Source of the DNA: UBA7672 sp040398465
GTDB taxonomy: Bacteria > Pseudomonadota > Alphaproteobacteria > Caulobacterales > Hyphomonadaceae
Assembly: GCA_040398465.1 (NCBI GenBank)
Contig: JBBAUA010000004.1
Location: 55,225 to 119,224 of the forward strand
DNA length: 64,000 bases
Direction of reading: 5' to 3'
Below are positions 44,322 through 53,641 of the stretch, piece by piece; the first letter of the stretch is position 1, and every line of letters begins with the position of its first letter. A program made the translations under genes and the position numbers. Below the pieces are notes generated by a model, which saw only the letters and a list, made by a program, of their open reading frames with translations, did no database searches and was not told the origin of the DNA.

Positions 44322-44468
44322 GGGTCTACCTCATCGCAGTTTTCAGGGTCAGTCGGAGCACGCGAGACACTATCCCGCCGCGGCCAAGGTGTCGCGCGCC
44401 AATGGTTAGCGAGTGGTTATTCGCGGCGTTTCTGCACAGCGAATTCAGGTATTCGGACTTGCAACAAA

Positions 44469-46703
44469 CTATAGCGGCAGCTGCTTCGTCGTCACCGAAA
44501 CGTCGCCCATCTGGATGTAGACCGCGGTGTCCGGCCGCGCGTCGGCGAGGCTCCTCGCATCGTCGGGAAGGCGCGTCCAGTAACCCTGCACGAGCCAGGG
44601 GAGGGGCCTGGCTTCCGCGCCTTCGGGGCGCGGCGCCAGCGTGACATCGACCGTCGCGCCATTCGCGGCGCGGCCGATGATGTCGATGGCGTAGACCTCG
44701 GCCGTGCCGCCGGCGAAGACGTAGTCGGCGCCGCCGAACGCGACGGACACCGGATTGGCCGCAGCGGGGATGCGCAGGCGAACCTGCCGTGCATCGGGCG
44801 CCGAGAACTGGAGGCGGACCGTGCGCTTGCCGTCTTCGGCCGTCGTGTCGTTCAGCACGGTTGCTGTTGCCGGGCCCGGTGGGGCGAACGCAATCGCCTT
44901 GCTGGCAAGATTCGGCGCAGCGCCCGGCGGGGAGGGGTGCTCGCCCACCGTGAGTTGCGAACGGACGGCGTCGGGCAACGCCCCTGCACGTGCGCCGGCG
45001 AAAACAGCAGCTTGTCGCGCATCGGTGTCGTAGTGCGCCGTGAAGTTCAGCGGCAACGGCCGCTCAACGCTGTAGGCCGGTACGAGCACCGTAGCGACGA
45101 TAGCGGCCAGCGCGACGGCGCCGGCGGGCGCGATCACCTTCGTCCGTCCGCTTGGCAGTCCGCCGATCATCGCCAGCAGCGGCGCAACCACCATCGCCTC
45201 GACCACGCCGAACATCGCCGCCATGCCCAACCCCATCGTCACGTCGAGCAGGTGGATGAGCGGGAAGAACATCAGCATGAGGAATGCGCTCGCCACGCCA
45301 TAGGCGATCAGCTGATGGCGCGGGAACAGCCAGCCGACACCGCCCGCCAGGACGAAGACGATGCCAGGGATCAGGAAGATCATCGCGAAGCCAGACAACG
45401 CGAAGCTCAGCCCCATGCCGACGATCAGAAACCAGAACCAGCCGGACGCATAAAGCGCCTCGCGCGAGGATTTTGGCGCGAGCCATGCGAGCGCCACGGC
45501 GGACAGCAGAAGCGTCACCGCGAAGATCGCCATGTTGAACGCCTGCGGGTGCGCTGCCCAGAAGGCGGTATCCGGCCGGATGAGCGAGATCAGCTGCTGC
45601 AGCGCGAACGCTGCAAGGCCGGATGCGGCGATGAGGATGGGAGGCAGCGCAAGCGCCCGCCAATCCAGTTTCTGCCAGCCGCCTTCGCGTGTCGGCCTGA
45701 TGTTGAGCATCAACGCAACGCCGAAGCAGAGCCCGAGCAGGACAAGCGCAAACACCTGTGGCAGCGACACGAACAGGCGTGAGCCGATATCGGAATAGGC
45801 GATCTCGCCGGCTGCGCCGTCCTTGCTCCAGTCGCTGGCGAGGAAGACGCGCGTGGCGCCAAGCGCCTGGTCGCCCATGTGCTGCACGCTGGCGCGGTTG
45901 AGCTGCGCGAGGTCGTCGCGATTGGTGTGGTAGAAGTCGAGCCCGTCCGAGATGGCGATGTTGACGCCATTGAAGCCGGCGTTGAGGTGCACGGTAAGGT
46001 CGGTCGAGTTGGGCAGCACTTCGTAAACCGCCGTCATCATCGAATTGGCGAAAGGCCGCGCGCCGCTTTTCGACCAGTCCGAGACGAGGCTCGCATTGGG
46101 ATGCCCCGTCTCGAACATCATCGCCGGGCCGCGCACGCCGCGCGCCTCGAGATTGATGATGCGGCCGACGGTGAACGGATAGTCGCCCAGGTTGTCGACG
46201 AAGGCCTGCGCGCCAAGCAGGCCAGTCTCCTCGCCATCGGTCAGCAGGAAGACGACGCGCTGCGAAGGCTGCTGCTGCTTCAGATGATGCGCCACCTCCA
46301 GCCACACGGCGAGGCCGATGCCGTCATCGCCGAAGCCGGGGCTGGCGTCGACGCTGTCATAGTGCGCCGACAAGACGAGGGCAGGGCCTTCACTCGGTCC
46401 GGCGGTGAAGAAGACATTCTGCACAAAGGCGCAGCGCGCCGCGGTTCCCGACATCGACTGGCAGACATTGTGCGCGCGCAGCTCGGGCGAATAGCCCAGC
46501 GTGCGGATCTCCTGCAGCAGCCGTGCGCGCGTCTCGTCCAGCGCGCTGGAGTCGACCGGGTGAGGCGTGCCGTCGAGAACGCGGCCGAGGCGTTCGGTGG
46601 CGCGCTGCGTGTCGAACTGGTCGGGCGCATTGGTCTGGCGCACGCTGTCGAGTTCGAGCGGCGCCGCGCGAAAGAAGAACAGGAGGAGCAGCACGGCGAA
46701 CAC
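44469..46703 (-). CDS. M28-family metallopeptidase with C-terminal membrane domain
   Basis: A 744-residue protein. A short N-terminal transmembrane helix (MFAVLLLLFFFRAAP) leads to an M28 zinc-peptidase domain with ligands in LSAHYDSVDASPGFGDDGIG and the catalytic pair in LLTDGEETGLLGA; HxN/His further on. About eight membrane helices follow (from AGLAAFALQQL to AMFGVVEAMVV), and a soluble C-terminal domain. This is the Fxna-like M28 layout of membrane aminopeptidases. The start is GTG at 46703; the frame is open upstream to 46811 but contains no other plausible start. Confidence 0.9.
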   Translation of the reverse strand: MFAVLLLLFFFRAAPLELDSVRQTNAPDQFDTQRATERLGRVLDGTPHPVDSSALDETRARLLQEIRTLGYSPELRAHNVCQSMSGTAARCAFVQNVFFTAGPSEGPALVLSAHYDSVDASPGFGDDGIGLAVWLEVAHHLKQQQPSQRVVFLLTDGEETGLLGAQAFVDNLGDYPFTVGRIINLEARGVRGPAMMFETGHPNASLVSDWSKSGARPFANSMMTAVYEVLPNSTDLTVHLNAGFNGVNIAISDGLDFYHTNRDDLAQLNRASVQHMGDQALGATRVFLASDWSKDGAAGEIAYSDIGSRLFVSLPQVFALVLLGLCFGVALMLNIRPTREGGWQKLDWRALALPPILIAASGLAAFALQQLISLIRPDTAFWAAHPQAFNMAIFAVTLLLSAVALAWLAPKSSREALYASGWFWFLIVGMGLSFALSGFAMIFLIPGIVFVLAGGVGWLFPRHQLIAYGVASAFLMLMFFPLIHLLDVTMGLGMAAMFGVVEAMVVAPLLAMIGGLPSGRTKVIAPAGAVALAAIVATVLVPAYSVERPLPLNFTAHYDTDARQAAVFAGARAGALPDAVRSQLTVGEHPSPPGAAPNLASKAIAFAPPGPATATVLNDTTAEDGKRTVRLQFSAPDARQVRLRIPAAANPVSVAFGGADYVFAGGTAEVYAIDIIGRAANGATVDVTLAPRPEGAEARPLPWLVQGYWTRLPDDARSLADARPDTAVYIQMGDVSVTTKQLPL

Positions 46704-46815
46704 GCCAAGCGCCCAGGGTGCGGCGGTGCGGGTGCGCGAATGCGGTGTTTCGGTTTCCAGATGTCGCCCCTGTCTTGCCGTCCCGCCCCGGCCGGACGAT
46801 AGGTGACCTTCCTAC

Positions 46816-48165
46816 TCAGCGCCAGCGCAAGGTCTGGCCGGTTTCCTCGGCCTTGGGTGGCGACAGCCGCCGCGCGACCATGCAGGCAATGTAGCAGCAC
46901 AGCAGGCTCGACGCGCCCGCCGTGGTCGAACCCGAGAGTTCGAGGACAAGGATCGCCGCCGCCATCGGCGCATCGAGCAGGACGGCGACGCATACCGCCA
47001 TGCCGACGAGCCCCAGATAAGCCTGCGGCGCCGGGATGCCGAGCAGGAAGCCCGCAAGCACGCCGAGCGATGAGCCTGCCATGGCGCCGACAAACATGAC
47101 CGGGGCGATGGCCCCTCCACCCCACCGGAAGCCGAACGTAACGGCGGCGGCCGCGATCTTCGCAAAGGCGAGCACCGGCATCAGTCCGGGTCCGTAATTC
47201 CCGCTAAGTCCGGCCCCCACCGACTCGAACCCTGTACCGAGCACCTGCGGGAAAGCCATCGCGATCACGCCGAGCATCAGACCGCCGATCACCGGTAGCA
47301 GCCACAGCGGAAGTCCAATGCGCGTCGCGGTCGACGCCACGAGCACGGGCGCACGTGTCCACGCCATGCTGCAGAGAAAGGCAAAGCCAATCAGCACGGG
47401 CAGTCCGACCAGAGCCGCAAGGTGCGCGATCGCTGGAACATTTTCGACCAGCGGCACGGAAATCAGAGCGCGTCCATTGAGCAGCCAAACCGAGACGAGC
47501 CAGCCAGCGACCGACGCCACCGCGACCGGCCCAAGCGACGAGATGCGCTGGCGGCGCAGGATCAACTCGCGCGCCAGGAACACGCCTGCAATCGGCGCAT
47601 GCATCACGGCCGCGATCGCCGCCGCAACGCCCATGCCGACCAGCATGCGCCGCGAGGCGACGTCGAGGCCGAGAAGGCGGCCATGCAGAACGGCGATCGT
47701 CGCCCCAAGATGTGCCGCGGGCTCCTCGCGTCCGGCGCTGCCGCCCCAGCCAAGCGACACGATGGCTATCAGGATCGACAGGAATCCATCGCGCAGCGTC
47801 ATCGTGGTTGACCGAATGCTGCCGCGCAGCCGGCGATGCTGGACGATGTCCTGGAGTCCGTAGGCGCGCGGGGCCGAGCCCCATCCGATCGCCATGCCAA
47901 GCCTCAGCAGAAGTGCAATGATCGCTCCCCCGACGAGGGGTGAGATGAGTCGCCGCCACCACTCCAGTTCGACCAGCCGGGAGGCGAGGCGGCCCGGAAC
48001 TGCGCCAAACGCAACCCATTGCGCATAGGCGATGATTCCGACGACGACGACGACCGCAATGGCAATCAGCGCCCCGACCAGTGCGGCCAGGGGCCAAATC
48101 CAGAGGCTGCCGCGCTGGGGGCGGTCTATGATTTCGCCGGATGGACGAACGAGGGCACGCGACAT
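46816..48165 (-). CDS. ClC-family chloride channel/antiporter
   Basis: A 449-residue membrane protein with the ClC fold. The selectivity and gating motif reads GWGGSAGREEPAAHLGA: the gating Glu (GREGP in E. coli ClcA) is retained, but the next Gly is Glu. The second half (GFRWGGGAIAPVMFVGAMAGSSLG) is the GxFxP-like anion-binding region. ATG at 48165 is preferred over a GTG at 48174. Because the external Glu is kept, antiport of Cl- and H+ is plausible. It is divergent from a lipoprotein. Confidence 0.87.
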   Translation of the reverse strand: MSRALVRPSGEIIDRPQRGSLWIWPLAALVGALIAIAVVVVVGIIAYAQWVAFGAVPGRLASRLVELEWWRRLISPLVGGAIIALLLRLGMAIGWGSAPRAYGLQDIVQHRRLRGSIRSTTMTLRDGFLSILIAIVSLGWGGSAGREEPAAHLGATIAVLHGRLLGLDVASRRMLVGMGVAAAIAAVMHAPIAGVFLARELILRRQRISSLGPVAVASVAGWLVSVWLLNGRALISVPLVENVPAIAHLAALVGLPVLIGFAFLCSMAWTRAPVLVASTATRIGLPLWLLPVIGGLMLGVIAMAFPQVLGTGFESVGAGLSGNYGPGLMPVLAFAKIAAAAVTFGFRWGGGAIAPVMFVGAMAGSSLGVLAGFLLGIPAPQAYLGLVGMAVCVAVLLDAPMAAAILVLELSGSTTAGASSLLCCYIACMVARRLSPPKAEETGQTLRWR

Positions 48166-48325
48166 TGCGGGCACGTTCGGCGTGAGCCGGGCGATGGGTC
48201 AAGCGTGCTCTGGCCTGCGTGGACAAAAATTCAGTATCCGGACCAGTTTTTCTGGCTGCCCCTACGACCTTGCGCCGTCAGGATTGCCGTCACACTCTGT
48301 TCAAGATCGAACCGGCGGAGCCAGA

Positions 48326-49015
48326 ATGCGCGTTATCCTTGCTGCCAGCTTGATCTGCGGGAGCCTCCTTGCCGCAGGCTGTGGCAGCGAGGCTGACGTA
48401 ACGCCAGCTGTGGATGTCGGCGAAACGCCAGCGTCAGCAGCAGAAAGCGCTACCGGGACAGGGACACCGGTCGCCTCGTTCGTGCTTGGCTGTGGCGCTC
48501 CGTTCACCCGCGAGGCAACCCCTGCGACGCTGGCGGAGGTGTTCGGCCGGGAGAATGTCATTCCCGAAACGATCGCCGGGCCCGAGGGCGCGCAGATGAA
48601 CGTCACGGCGATCTATCCCAATGATCCCGCGCGGCGGATCGAGGTGGTGTTCCGCAACGAAGAGGAGCGCACTGACCTGTCCGCCGTGATGGTCAGCGCA
48701 CCTGAGTCGCAGTGGACCGGCCCGGGCGGGGTGAAGATCGGTGATGGCATCGAGGCAGTGGAAGCGGCCAATGGCGCACCATTCGATGTGATGGGATTTC
48801 AGTGGGATTATGGCGGCTTCGTCGCCGACTGGAAGGGCGGCAAGCTCGCTGAAGCGAAAGGCTGCGCGCCCACCGTGCGTCTGACGCCGGGCGCCGATTC
48901 GCTGCCGGCAGAGATTGTGGGCGATGGCGTGGAGCCCGCGTCCGACCTGCCGGCGATGCGCGCCGCGCAACCGAAGGTCAGCGTCTTCGGCATCAGCTGG
49001 GAGCCGCAAACCTAG
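48326..49015 (+). CDS. Predicted lipoprotein, unknown function
   Basis: A 229-residue protein with a lipoprotein signal (MRVILAASLICGSLLAAGC) and a Thr/Ala/Glu linker. The mature domain has GCGAPFTREATPATLAEVFG, RRIEVVFRNEEER, GDGIEAVEAANGAPFDVMGF and VVDW-like DWKGG, a pattern seen in small periplasmic domains without known function. GGAG lies 6 bases before the ATG. No family recognised with confidence. Confidence 0.7.
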   Translation: MRVILAASLICGSLLAAGCGSEADVTPAVDVGETPASAAESATGTGTPVASFVLGCGAPFTREATPATLAEVFGRENVIPETIAGPEGAQMNVTAIYPNDPARRIEVVFRNEEERTDLSAVMVSAPESQWTGPGGVKIGDGIEAVEAANGAPFDVMGFQWDYGGFVADWKGGKLAEAKGCAPTVRLTPGADSLPAEIVGDGVEPASDLPAMRAAQPKVSVFGISWEPQT

Positions 49016-49088
49016 GGCGGGTCTTGCTGCGCTCTATCCACCCTGTGAGCCAAGCGCTAATCTGTTGTCACAAGAGGGCGAGGCGCGC

Positions 49089-50078
49089 ATGACGTCGTTG
49101 AACCGCAGGCAGCTGGCGGCCGGACTTGGCGGAGCATTCGTCCTAGCAGGCTGCGAGAGCCTTGGCGGCGTGGCCGCTCCGGCTGGCCCGGCGCCAAGGC
49201 TTTTCTACCTCGGCCAGGCGAAAGTGCTGACGCTTGACGCTGCTGGCGGCTCGCCCGTGACGCTGGTGGATGACTCGCCGAAGGATGGGTCGCGGCCCAC
49301 CGGGGTCAATGACGGCATCGCGGTTCACGCGGCCACCGGCCAGATCTACTGGACGAACATGGGCCGCGCCGACAAGGACGACGGCTACATCATGCGTTGC
49401 GAGCGCGACGGCGCAAATGTGACAACGATCGTCACGCCCGGCGGCACGTTCACGCCCAAGCAGCTCAAGATCGATGAGACCGCGGCCAAGCTCTACTGGT
49501 CCGACCGTGAGGGCATGGCGGTGCAGCGCTGCAATCTCGATGGCTCGAACATCGAGACGCTGGTCGTTACGGGCAATCCGGTTCAGGACGCGGGCGACCA
49601 GTCGCGCTGGTGCGTGGGGCTCGCGCTGGATCCGGGCCGTGGCCACGTCTATTTCACGCAGAAGGGCGGTGACAATGCGAGTCAGGGTTTGATCCGGCGC
49701 ATCGACATGCAGGCGCCCCGCGGCGCCACGTCCACGAATCGCCGCGACATGGTTACCCTGTTCTCGCGTCTGCCCGAGCCGATCGACCTCGATCTCGACC
49801 TTGCCTCCCGCACGCTCTACTGGACGGACAGGGGCGACAACACCGTGTCGCGCGCGCCGATGGACGCGCCCGCGGGGTTCGACCCTGCAACGCGCCTCGA
49901 CCGGCAGATTCTTGTGCGTGGGCTCAAGGAGGCCATCGGCGTCGCCCTCGACCTGCCGCGCAACCGCATGGCGTACACATCACTCGGCGGCGAAGTTGGC
50001 GTTGCGGCGCTCGATGGTTCGGGTGCGCGGATGCTGGTTGACTCGGGCGGAATGCTCACCGGCGTTTGCTGGGCCTGA
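49089..50078 (+). CDS. YWTD-type beta-propeller lipoprotein
   Basis: A 329-residue predicted lipoprotein (signal AAGLGGAFVLAGC) that begins with the Arg-rich MTSLNRRQL. The rest is a six-bladed propeller of LDL-receptor class B type, with repeats such as GQIYWTNMG, AKLYWSDREG, GHVYFTQKGG, RTLYWTDRGD and NRMAYTSLGGE. Such proteins usually bind ligands at the cell envelope. GAGGCG lies upstream of the ATG. The RR could be a Tat signal. Confidence 0.82.
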   Translation: MTSLNRRQLAAGLGGAFVLAGCESLGGVAAPAGPAPRLFYLGQAKVLTLDAAGGSPVTLVDDSPKDGSRPTGVNDGIAVHAATGQIYWTNMGRADKDDGYIMRCERDGANVTTIVTPGGTFTPKQLKIDETAAKLYWSDREGMAVQRCNLDGSNIETLVVTGNPVQDAGDQSRWCVGLALDPGRGHVYFTQKGGDNASQGLIRRIDMQAPRGATSTNRRDMVTLFSRLPEPIDLDLDLASRTLYWTDRGDNTVSRAPMDAPAGFDPATRLDRQILVRGLKEAIGVALDLPRNRMAYTSLGGEVGVAALDGSGARMLVDSGGMLTGVCWA

Positions 50079-50152
50079 CGCCGGTCTGATGGCATCCCTG
50101 CGACGCGTGGCGCACTTTCGCGTTACCGTCTGATCCCTTATAGATTCAATGC

Positions 50153-50599
50153 ATGGCGTCGATACCTGAAGACCTGCGGCCCAAGGCCTATGCTTCGCTC
50201 GAGCTCCTGCTTGATGTGATCCATTCGACCCGCAGTCTCGTGCAGGCTGATCTCGAAAGCATCGCGATATACCTGTGCGTCGCCGAGGCCACCATGCGTC
50301 CCGTCCTGGCCGACCCGGCCAGGGTTCACGAGCTTTCGACGACTGACCGTGCGCCAGAAGAGTGGCGCGGCTCGATAACCATGCTGCAGGTGGCCGACAG
50401 GCTCGACATGCCGCGCGAGACGGTGCGGCGTAAGGTCAAGCAGCTGATTGAGAGGGGCCTGCTGTACGCCGATGACAAGGGGCGCATTCGGTCGACCCCG
50501 AATTTCGCCGATCCCGCCGTTGCTAATGCGATCAACGATGTCCATGGCGCCGTTCGCCGCTATCGCGAGCAGCTGGCAAAGCACGGCATCGACTGCTGA
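50153..50599 (+). CDS. Helix-turn-helix regulator (MarR/winged-helix type)
   Basis: A 148-residue protein. The central-to-C-terminal segment SITMLQVADRLDMPRETVRRKVKQLIERGLLYADDKGRIRSTP is a winged HTH resembling MarR, GntR or Crp-type recognition domains. The N-terminal half (PKAYASLELLLDVIHSTRSLVQADLESIAIYL) is helical and may dimerise. The target could be the adjacent M20 peptidase gene, 79 bases downstream. Confidence 0.7.
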   Translation: MASIPEDLRPKAYASLELLLDVIHSTRSLVQADLESIAIYLCVAEATMRPVLADPARVHELSTTDRAPEEWRGSITMLQVADRLDMPRETVRRKVKQLIERGLLYADDKGRIRSTPNFADPAVANAINDVHGAVRRYREQLAKHGIDC

Positions 50600-50678
50600 C
50601 GCCAGCGCGCATTGTGCGCCGGACGTGAATGCGTCACACAGGCGCCGCAGGGCTGACCGCCCCACAACGGAGACTGAT

Positions 50679-52085
50679 GTGCGCAAGACGTCACTGGCTT
50701 TTGCGGCTGTCGTGGCCGCGTCGATGAGTTTTCCCGCTGCAGCTCAGACATCCGAGGCGAATCGCGCGGCGCTTCGCGAAATCTTCGAGGAGATGGTCGA
50801 GATCGATTCCTCGCCCACGACAGGCTCGTGCACCAGGGTCGTGCGCGCCGCCGAAGCACGGCTGCTGGCGGCGGGGTATGCGCCGGAGGACCTCCAGGTG
50901 ATCATCCCGCCGGACCGGCCGGACGATGGCAATATCGTCGCCACGTTGCGCTCGTCGCGCGCCACGAAAAAGGGCGTCCTGCTGATGGGGCATATCGACG
51001 TGGTCGACGCCCGCCGCGAGGACTGGGAGCGCGATCCCTTCACGCTGATCGAGGAGAATGGCTTCTTCTTCGGTCGCGGCACGGCGGACATGAAAGGCCA
51101 GGCCGCCGTCTGGCTCGAACTGATGACCCGCTTCAAGCGGGAAGCGAACTTCCGTCCCTCGCGAGACATCGTCATGGCGCTGACCTGCGGTGAGGAGACC
51201 TCCAATCGCGTCAATGGCATCGACTACATTCTCAACAACCACCGCAACCTGTTCGACGTGGCCTTTGCGCTGAACGAAGGCGCGGGCGGGCTGTTGTCGG
51301 ATGACGGCAGGCCGCTCGTCGTCCAGGTGCAGGCGGGCGAGAAGATTCACCAGGTCTACACGCTGGAGGTCACCAATCCGGGCGGGCACTCCTCGCGCCC
51401 CACAACGGACAATGCGATCTACCGCGTTGTGGCTGCCGCAGACAAGGTCTCGAAACTGTCCTTTCCGATCGAGTTGACGCCTGTCGTGCGCGAATACTTC
51501 CGCATCACGGGGCCTATCCTCGGCGGCGGCGTCGGGGCGGCGATGTCGATCCTGGCGCGCTTTCCCGAAGACGCGGCTGCGCTGCGTGTGCTGATGGCTG
51601 ATCCCACCTACAACGCGGCGCTTCACACCACCTGTGTCGCGACACAACTCGAGGCGGGACACGCGCCAAATGCGCTGCCGCAGCGCGCGACCGTGACGCT
51701 GTCCTGCCGCGTGATGCAGGGCACGACGCCGGAGCAGGTGCAGGAAACCCTCGAACGCGCGATCAACGATCCGGAGGTCAAGGTCGCGATCGTGCGCCGC
51801 CGCGACGGCTCCTCCCCGCCGCCGCTGACCGACGAGATCATGGGCCCGATCAAGGCGCAGGCGGCAAGGATCTGGCCTGATGTTCCAATCGCGCCGCTGA
51901 TGACCGCGGGTGCAACCGACGGCCGCTTTCTGATGAATGCCGGCATTCCGACCTACGGCCTCAGCGGCATGTTCGCCAAGAGCGGCGAGACCAACGCGCA
52001 CGGCCTCAACGAGAAACTGCGCGTGCAGTCGCTTTACCAGGGCCAGCAGTTTCTCGAGGGAGTCGTGCGGGCGTATGTGAAGTAG
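50679..52085 (+). CDS. Secreted M20-family metallopeptidase
   Basis: A 468-residue zinc peptidase with a signal peptide (MRKTSLAFAAVVAASMSFPAAAQ). Metal ligands are recognisable: GHIDVVDARREDWERDPF, GRGTADMKGQ (Asp), TCGEETSNRVNG (the catalytic Glu pair), and the distal His near NAHGLNEKLRVQSL. A lid domain with NPGGHSSRPTTDNAIYRV lies between. The start is a GTG at 50679; GGAG lies 6 bases upstream, while the ATG at 50677 is out of frame. It probably cleaves dipeptides or N-acyl amino acids in the periplasm. Confidence 0.92.
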   Translation: MRKTSLAFAAVVAASMSFPAAAQTSEANRAALREIFEEMVEIDSSPTTGSCTRVVRAAEARLLAAGYAPEDLQVIIPPDRPDDGNIVATLRSSRATKKGVLLMGHIDVVDARREDWERDPFTLIEENGFFFGRGTADMKGQAAVWLELMTRFKREANFRPSRDIVMALTCGEETSNRVNGIDYILNNHRNLFDVAFALNEGAGGLLSDDGRPLVVQVQAGEKIHQVYTLEVTNPGGHSSRPTTDNAIYRVVAAADKVSKLSFPIELTPVVREYFRITGPILGGGVGAAMSILARFPEDAAALRVLMADPTYNAALHTTCVATQLEAGHAPNALPQRATVTLSCRVMQGTTPEQVQETLERAINDPEVKVAIVRRRDGSSPPPLTDEIMGPIKAQAARIWPDVPIAPLMTAGATDGRFLMNAGIPTYGLSGMFAKSGETNAHGLNEKLRVQSLYQGQQFLEGVVRAYVK

Positions 52086-52104
52086 GCGAAGCTACGGCTT
52101 CGCC
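52085..52104. terminator. Compact hairpin spanning two convergent stop codons
   Basis: GGCGAAGC (52085-52092) and GCTTCGCC (52097-52104) form a perfect 8-base stem around TACG. It overlaps the last base of the M20 peptidase stop (TAG) and the stop of the convergent secreted-family gene (CTA on this strand), so it can serve both transcripts. No U-run is present. Confidence 0.6.
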
Positions 52105-53075
52105 TTCATCTCCAGAATGCGCGCGCCCTGCAGGATGCCGTGCAGCGCATGGTTGCCCTCGTGGCACGCGAACTCATAGACCGGCCCGCTCGACGTCGTG
52201 AAGATCATCTCGCCCTTCCACGTCTGCGTGTAGAAACCCGGATCGTCGATCTCGAAGGCGTAGGTCAGTTCGTCCACGCCCGTGCGCGTGAAGCGCTCGG
52301 TGACGGTCGCCTGCTCGGACAGGAAGACCGGCTCGTAATCGCCGTGCCAGCGATTCCAGTTCTTTGTCACGATGACCAGCGTGTCGCCTTCCCAGCGCCC
52401 CACGCTGTCGCCCAGCCATTGCGAGACGGGCGCCGGCTTGTGCTGTTGATTCAGGCGAACGATGCGTGCGTCGTGCATCATCTCGACGTCAATCATCACA
52501 TGGTCGGTCGTCTGCACGATCTGGTACGTGTTGTTATAGATATTGTTCAGCATGGGCGGCCCGCCCGAGCCGCGTGAGCCGACAAGGCAGCGGTCGGCGG
52601 GGTTCATGCCTTCCGGCCCGTCCTCATTGCGGGTCTTCATGATCTCGGCGATCCGCTTCCGGCCCGCGTCAGAGAACGGCATTTTTCCATTGGCGGGTTC
52701 GATGATCCAGGACGAACGCGCTGTACCGTTGACGACGCCGACCTTCATGCCGCGGTCCAGCCAGAAGGCGTTGTAGCCCCCGATCGCGCCGCCGGCCGCA
52801 GGCGCGCCTTCATCCGGATTGGTGCGGCTGTTCTGAGAGACTTCCTGCTGTAGCCGCTGGCCTTCCATGCCGGCCACCTGTTCGGGATTCAGGAAGAGGG
52901 GGAGGGACGCGTTGTTGCGCTCCAGCGTGGTGATGCTCGAATTGGTCCACATGCCCTGAAGGTCGGGGCGGCCATCGGGCGTGCGTGGCGGCTGGTAGGC
53001 CTGCGCGAGCACGGCGGGCGCAATCGCCGCGAACGCCGCCGCACAGAGAAGAGTCCGAAAGGCCGTCGCGCGCAT
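52092..53075 (-). CDS. Secreted protein of unknown function (GQPDLQGIW family), copy 3
   Basis: A 327-residue paralogue of the proteins at 1801-2886 and 31988-33025. Signal peptide RTLLCAAAFAAIAPAVLAQ; family blocks GRPDLQGMWTNSSITTLERN, GGYNAFWLDRGMKV, ARSSWIIEPANGKMPF, ADRCLVGSRGSGGPP, YNNTYQIVQTTDHVM, EMMHDARIVRL, GDSVGRWEGDTLVIVTKN, FEIDDPGFYTQTWKGEM and EFACHEGNHALHGIL. The start at 53075 is set by GGAGACAGAAG and the signal peptide. It is divergent from the TonB-dependent receptor and shares its upstream region. Confidence 0.87.
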   Translation of the reverse strand: MRATAFRTLLCAAAFAAIAPAVLAQAYQPPRTPDGRPDLQGMWTNSSITTLERNNASLPLFLNPEQVAGMEGQRLQQEVSQNSRTNPDEGAPAAGGAIGGYNAFWLDRGMKVGVVNGTARSSWIIEPANGKMPFSDAGRKRIAEIMKTRNEDGPEGMNPADRCLVGSRGSGGPPMLNNIYNNTYQIVQTTDHVMIDVEMMHDARIVRLNQQHKPAPVSQWLGDSVGRWEGDTLVIVTKNWNRWHGDYEPVFLSEQATVTERFTRTGVDELTYAFEIDDPGFYTQTWKGEMIFTTSSGPVYEFACHEGNHALHGILQGARILEMKAKP

Positions 53076-53641
53076 CTTCTGTCTCCACATCTCGTCGTAA
53101 GCTAAGCGCCATGCGGCAGTGTGGAAAGCGCCGACTTCGCGCGCCGCGCTATTAGCCCATCCGTGCAGCAAGTCGCGCCTCAACTTCGGGCGGCGTGTGG
53201 AATCCTGATCGACCTTCAGGCAAACGCGCGCAGGAATTGCGCATATGGTCGTGGGAGGCGCCGGACGCGCCGTTGTCGTGGCGGCACATTGAGCAATCAC
53301 GCTCAAGCGATCATCACGCAACATGCTTAATCGCAACCAGGGGCGACGTTTGCGTCATGCGCGATGGTCGCATGATTCAAAGCTGTCATAATGCTTCAAC
53401 GCGATAGGAAAAATTCGCATCGGGCGGCTGCGTTCGCAGCTCCGCCCTGAAGCCCGTTGTGCCCGCAGAATCGCGGCGCCTGACATTCCAACAGGGTCAT
53501 GATTTTGCGCCCGTCCCGTCGGGTTCGGCTTTCACGGTGCAGTTCGGAATGCGCTGATTGCCTCAACAAGAAACGGCCCTCCACCCAAAAAAGTCCGGGA
53601 CGGAAACAGAGGAGAATTCGGAACACACGGGGACCAACAGG
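53076..53641. other. 566-base region before the TonB receptor, with two inverted repeats
   Basis: No gene is supported here. Two structures stand out. TCATGCG (53355-53361) and CGCATGA (53369-53375) are perfect 7-base arms 7 bases apart, in a position suiting an operator. GGGCGG-CTGCG and CGCAG-ct-CCGCCC (53422-53447) form a strong bulged hairpin. About 200 bases between the hairpin and the receptor start look like an untranslated leader. I see no match to a known riboswitch, including cobalamin elements. Confidence 0.4.

Noticed and set aside
53121..53330. Short 69-codon frame upstream of the TonB receptor
   Set aside because: Arg-rich, no ribosome site and no family match; likely non-coding leader.
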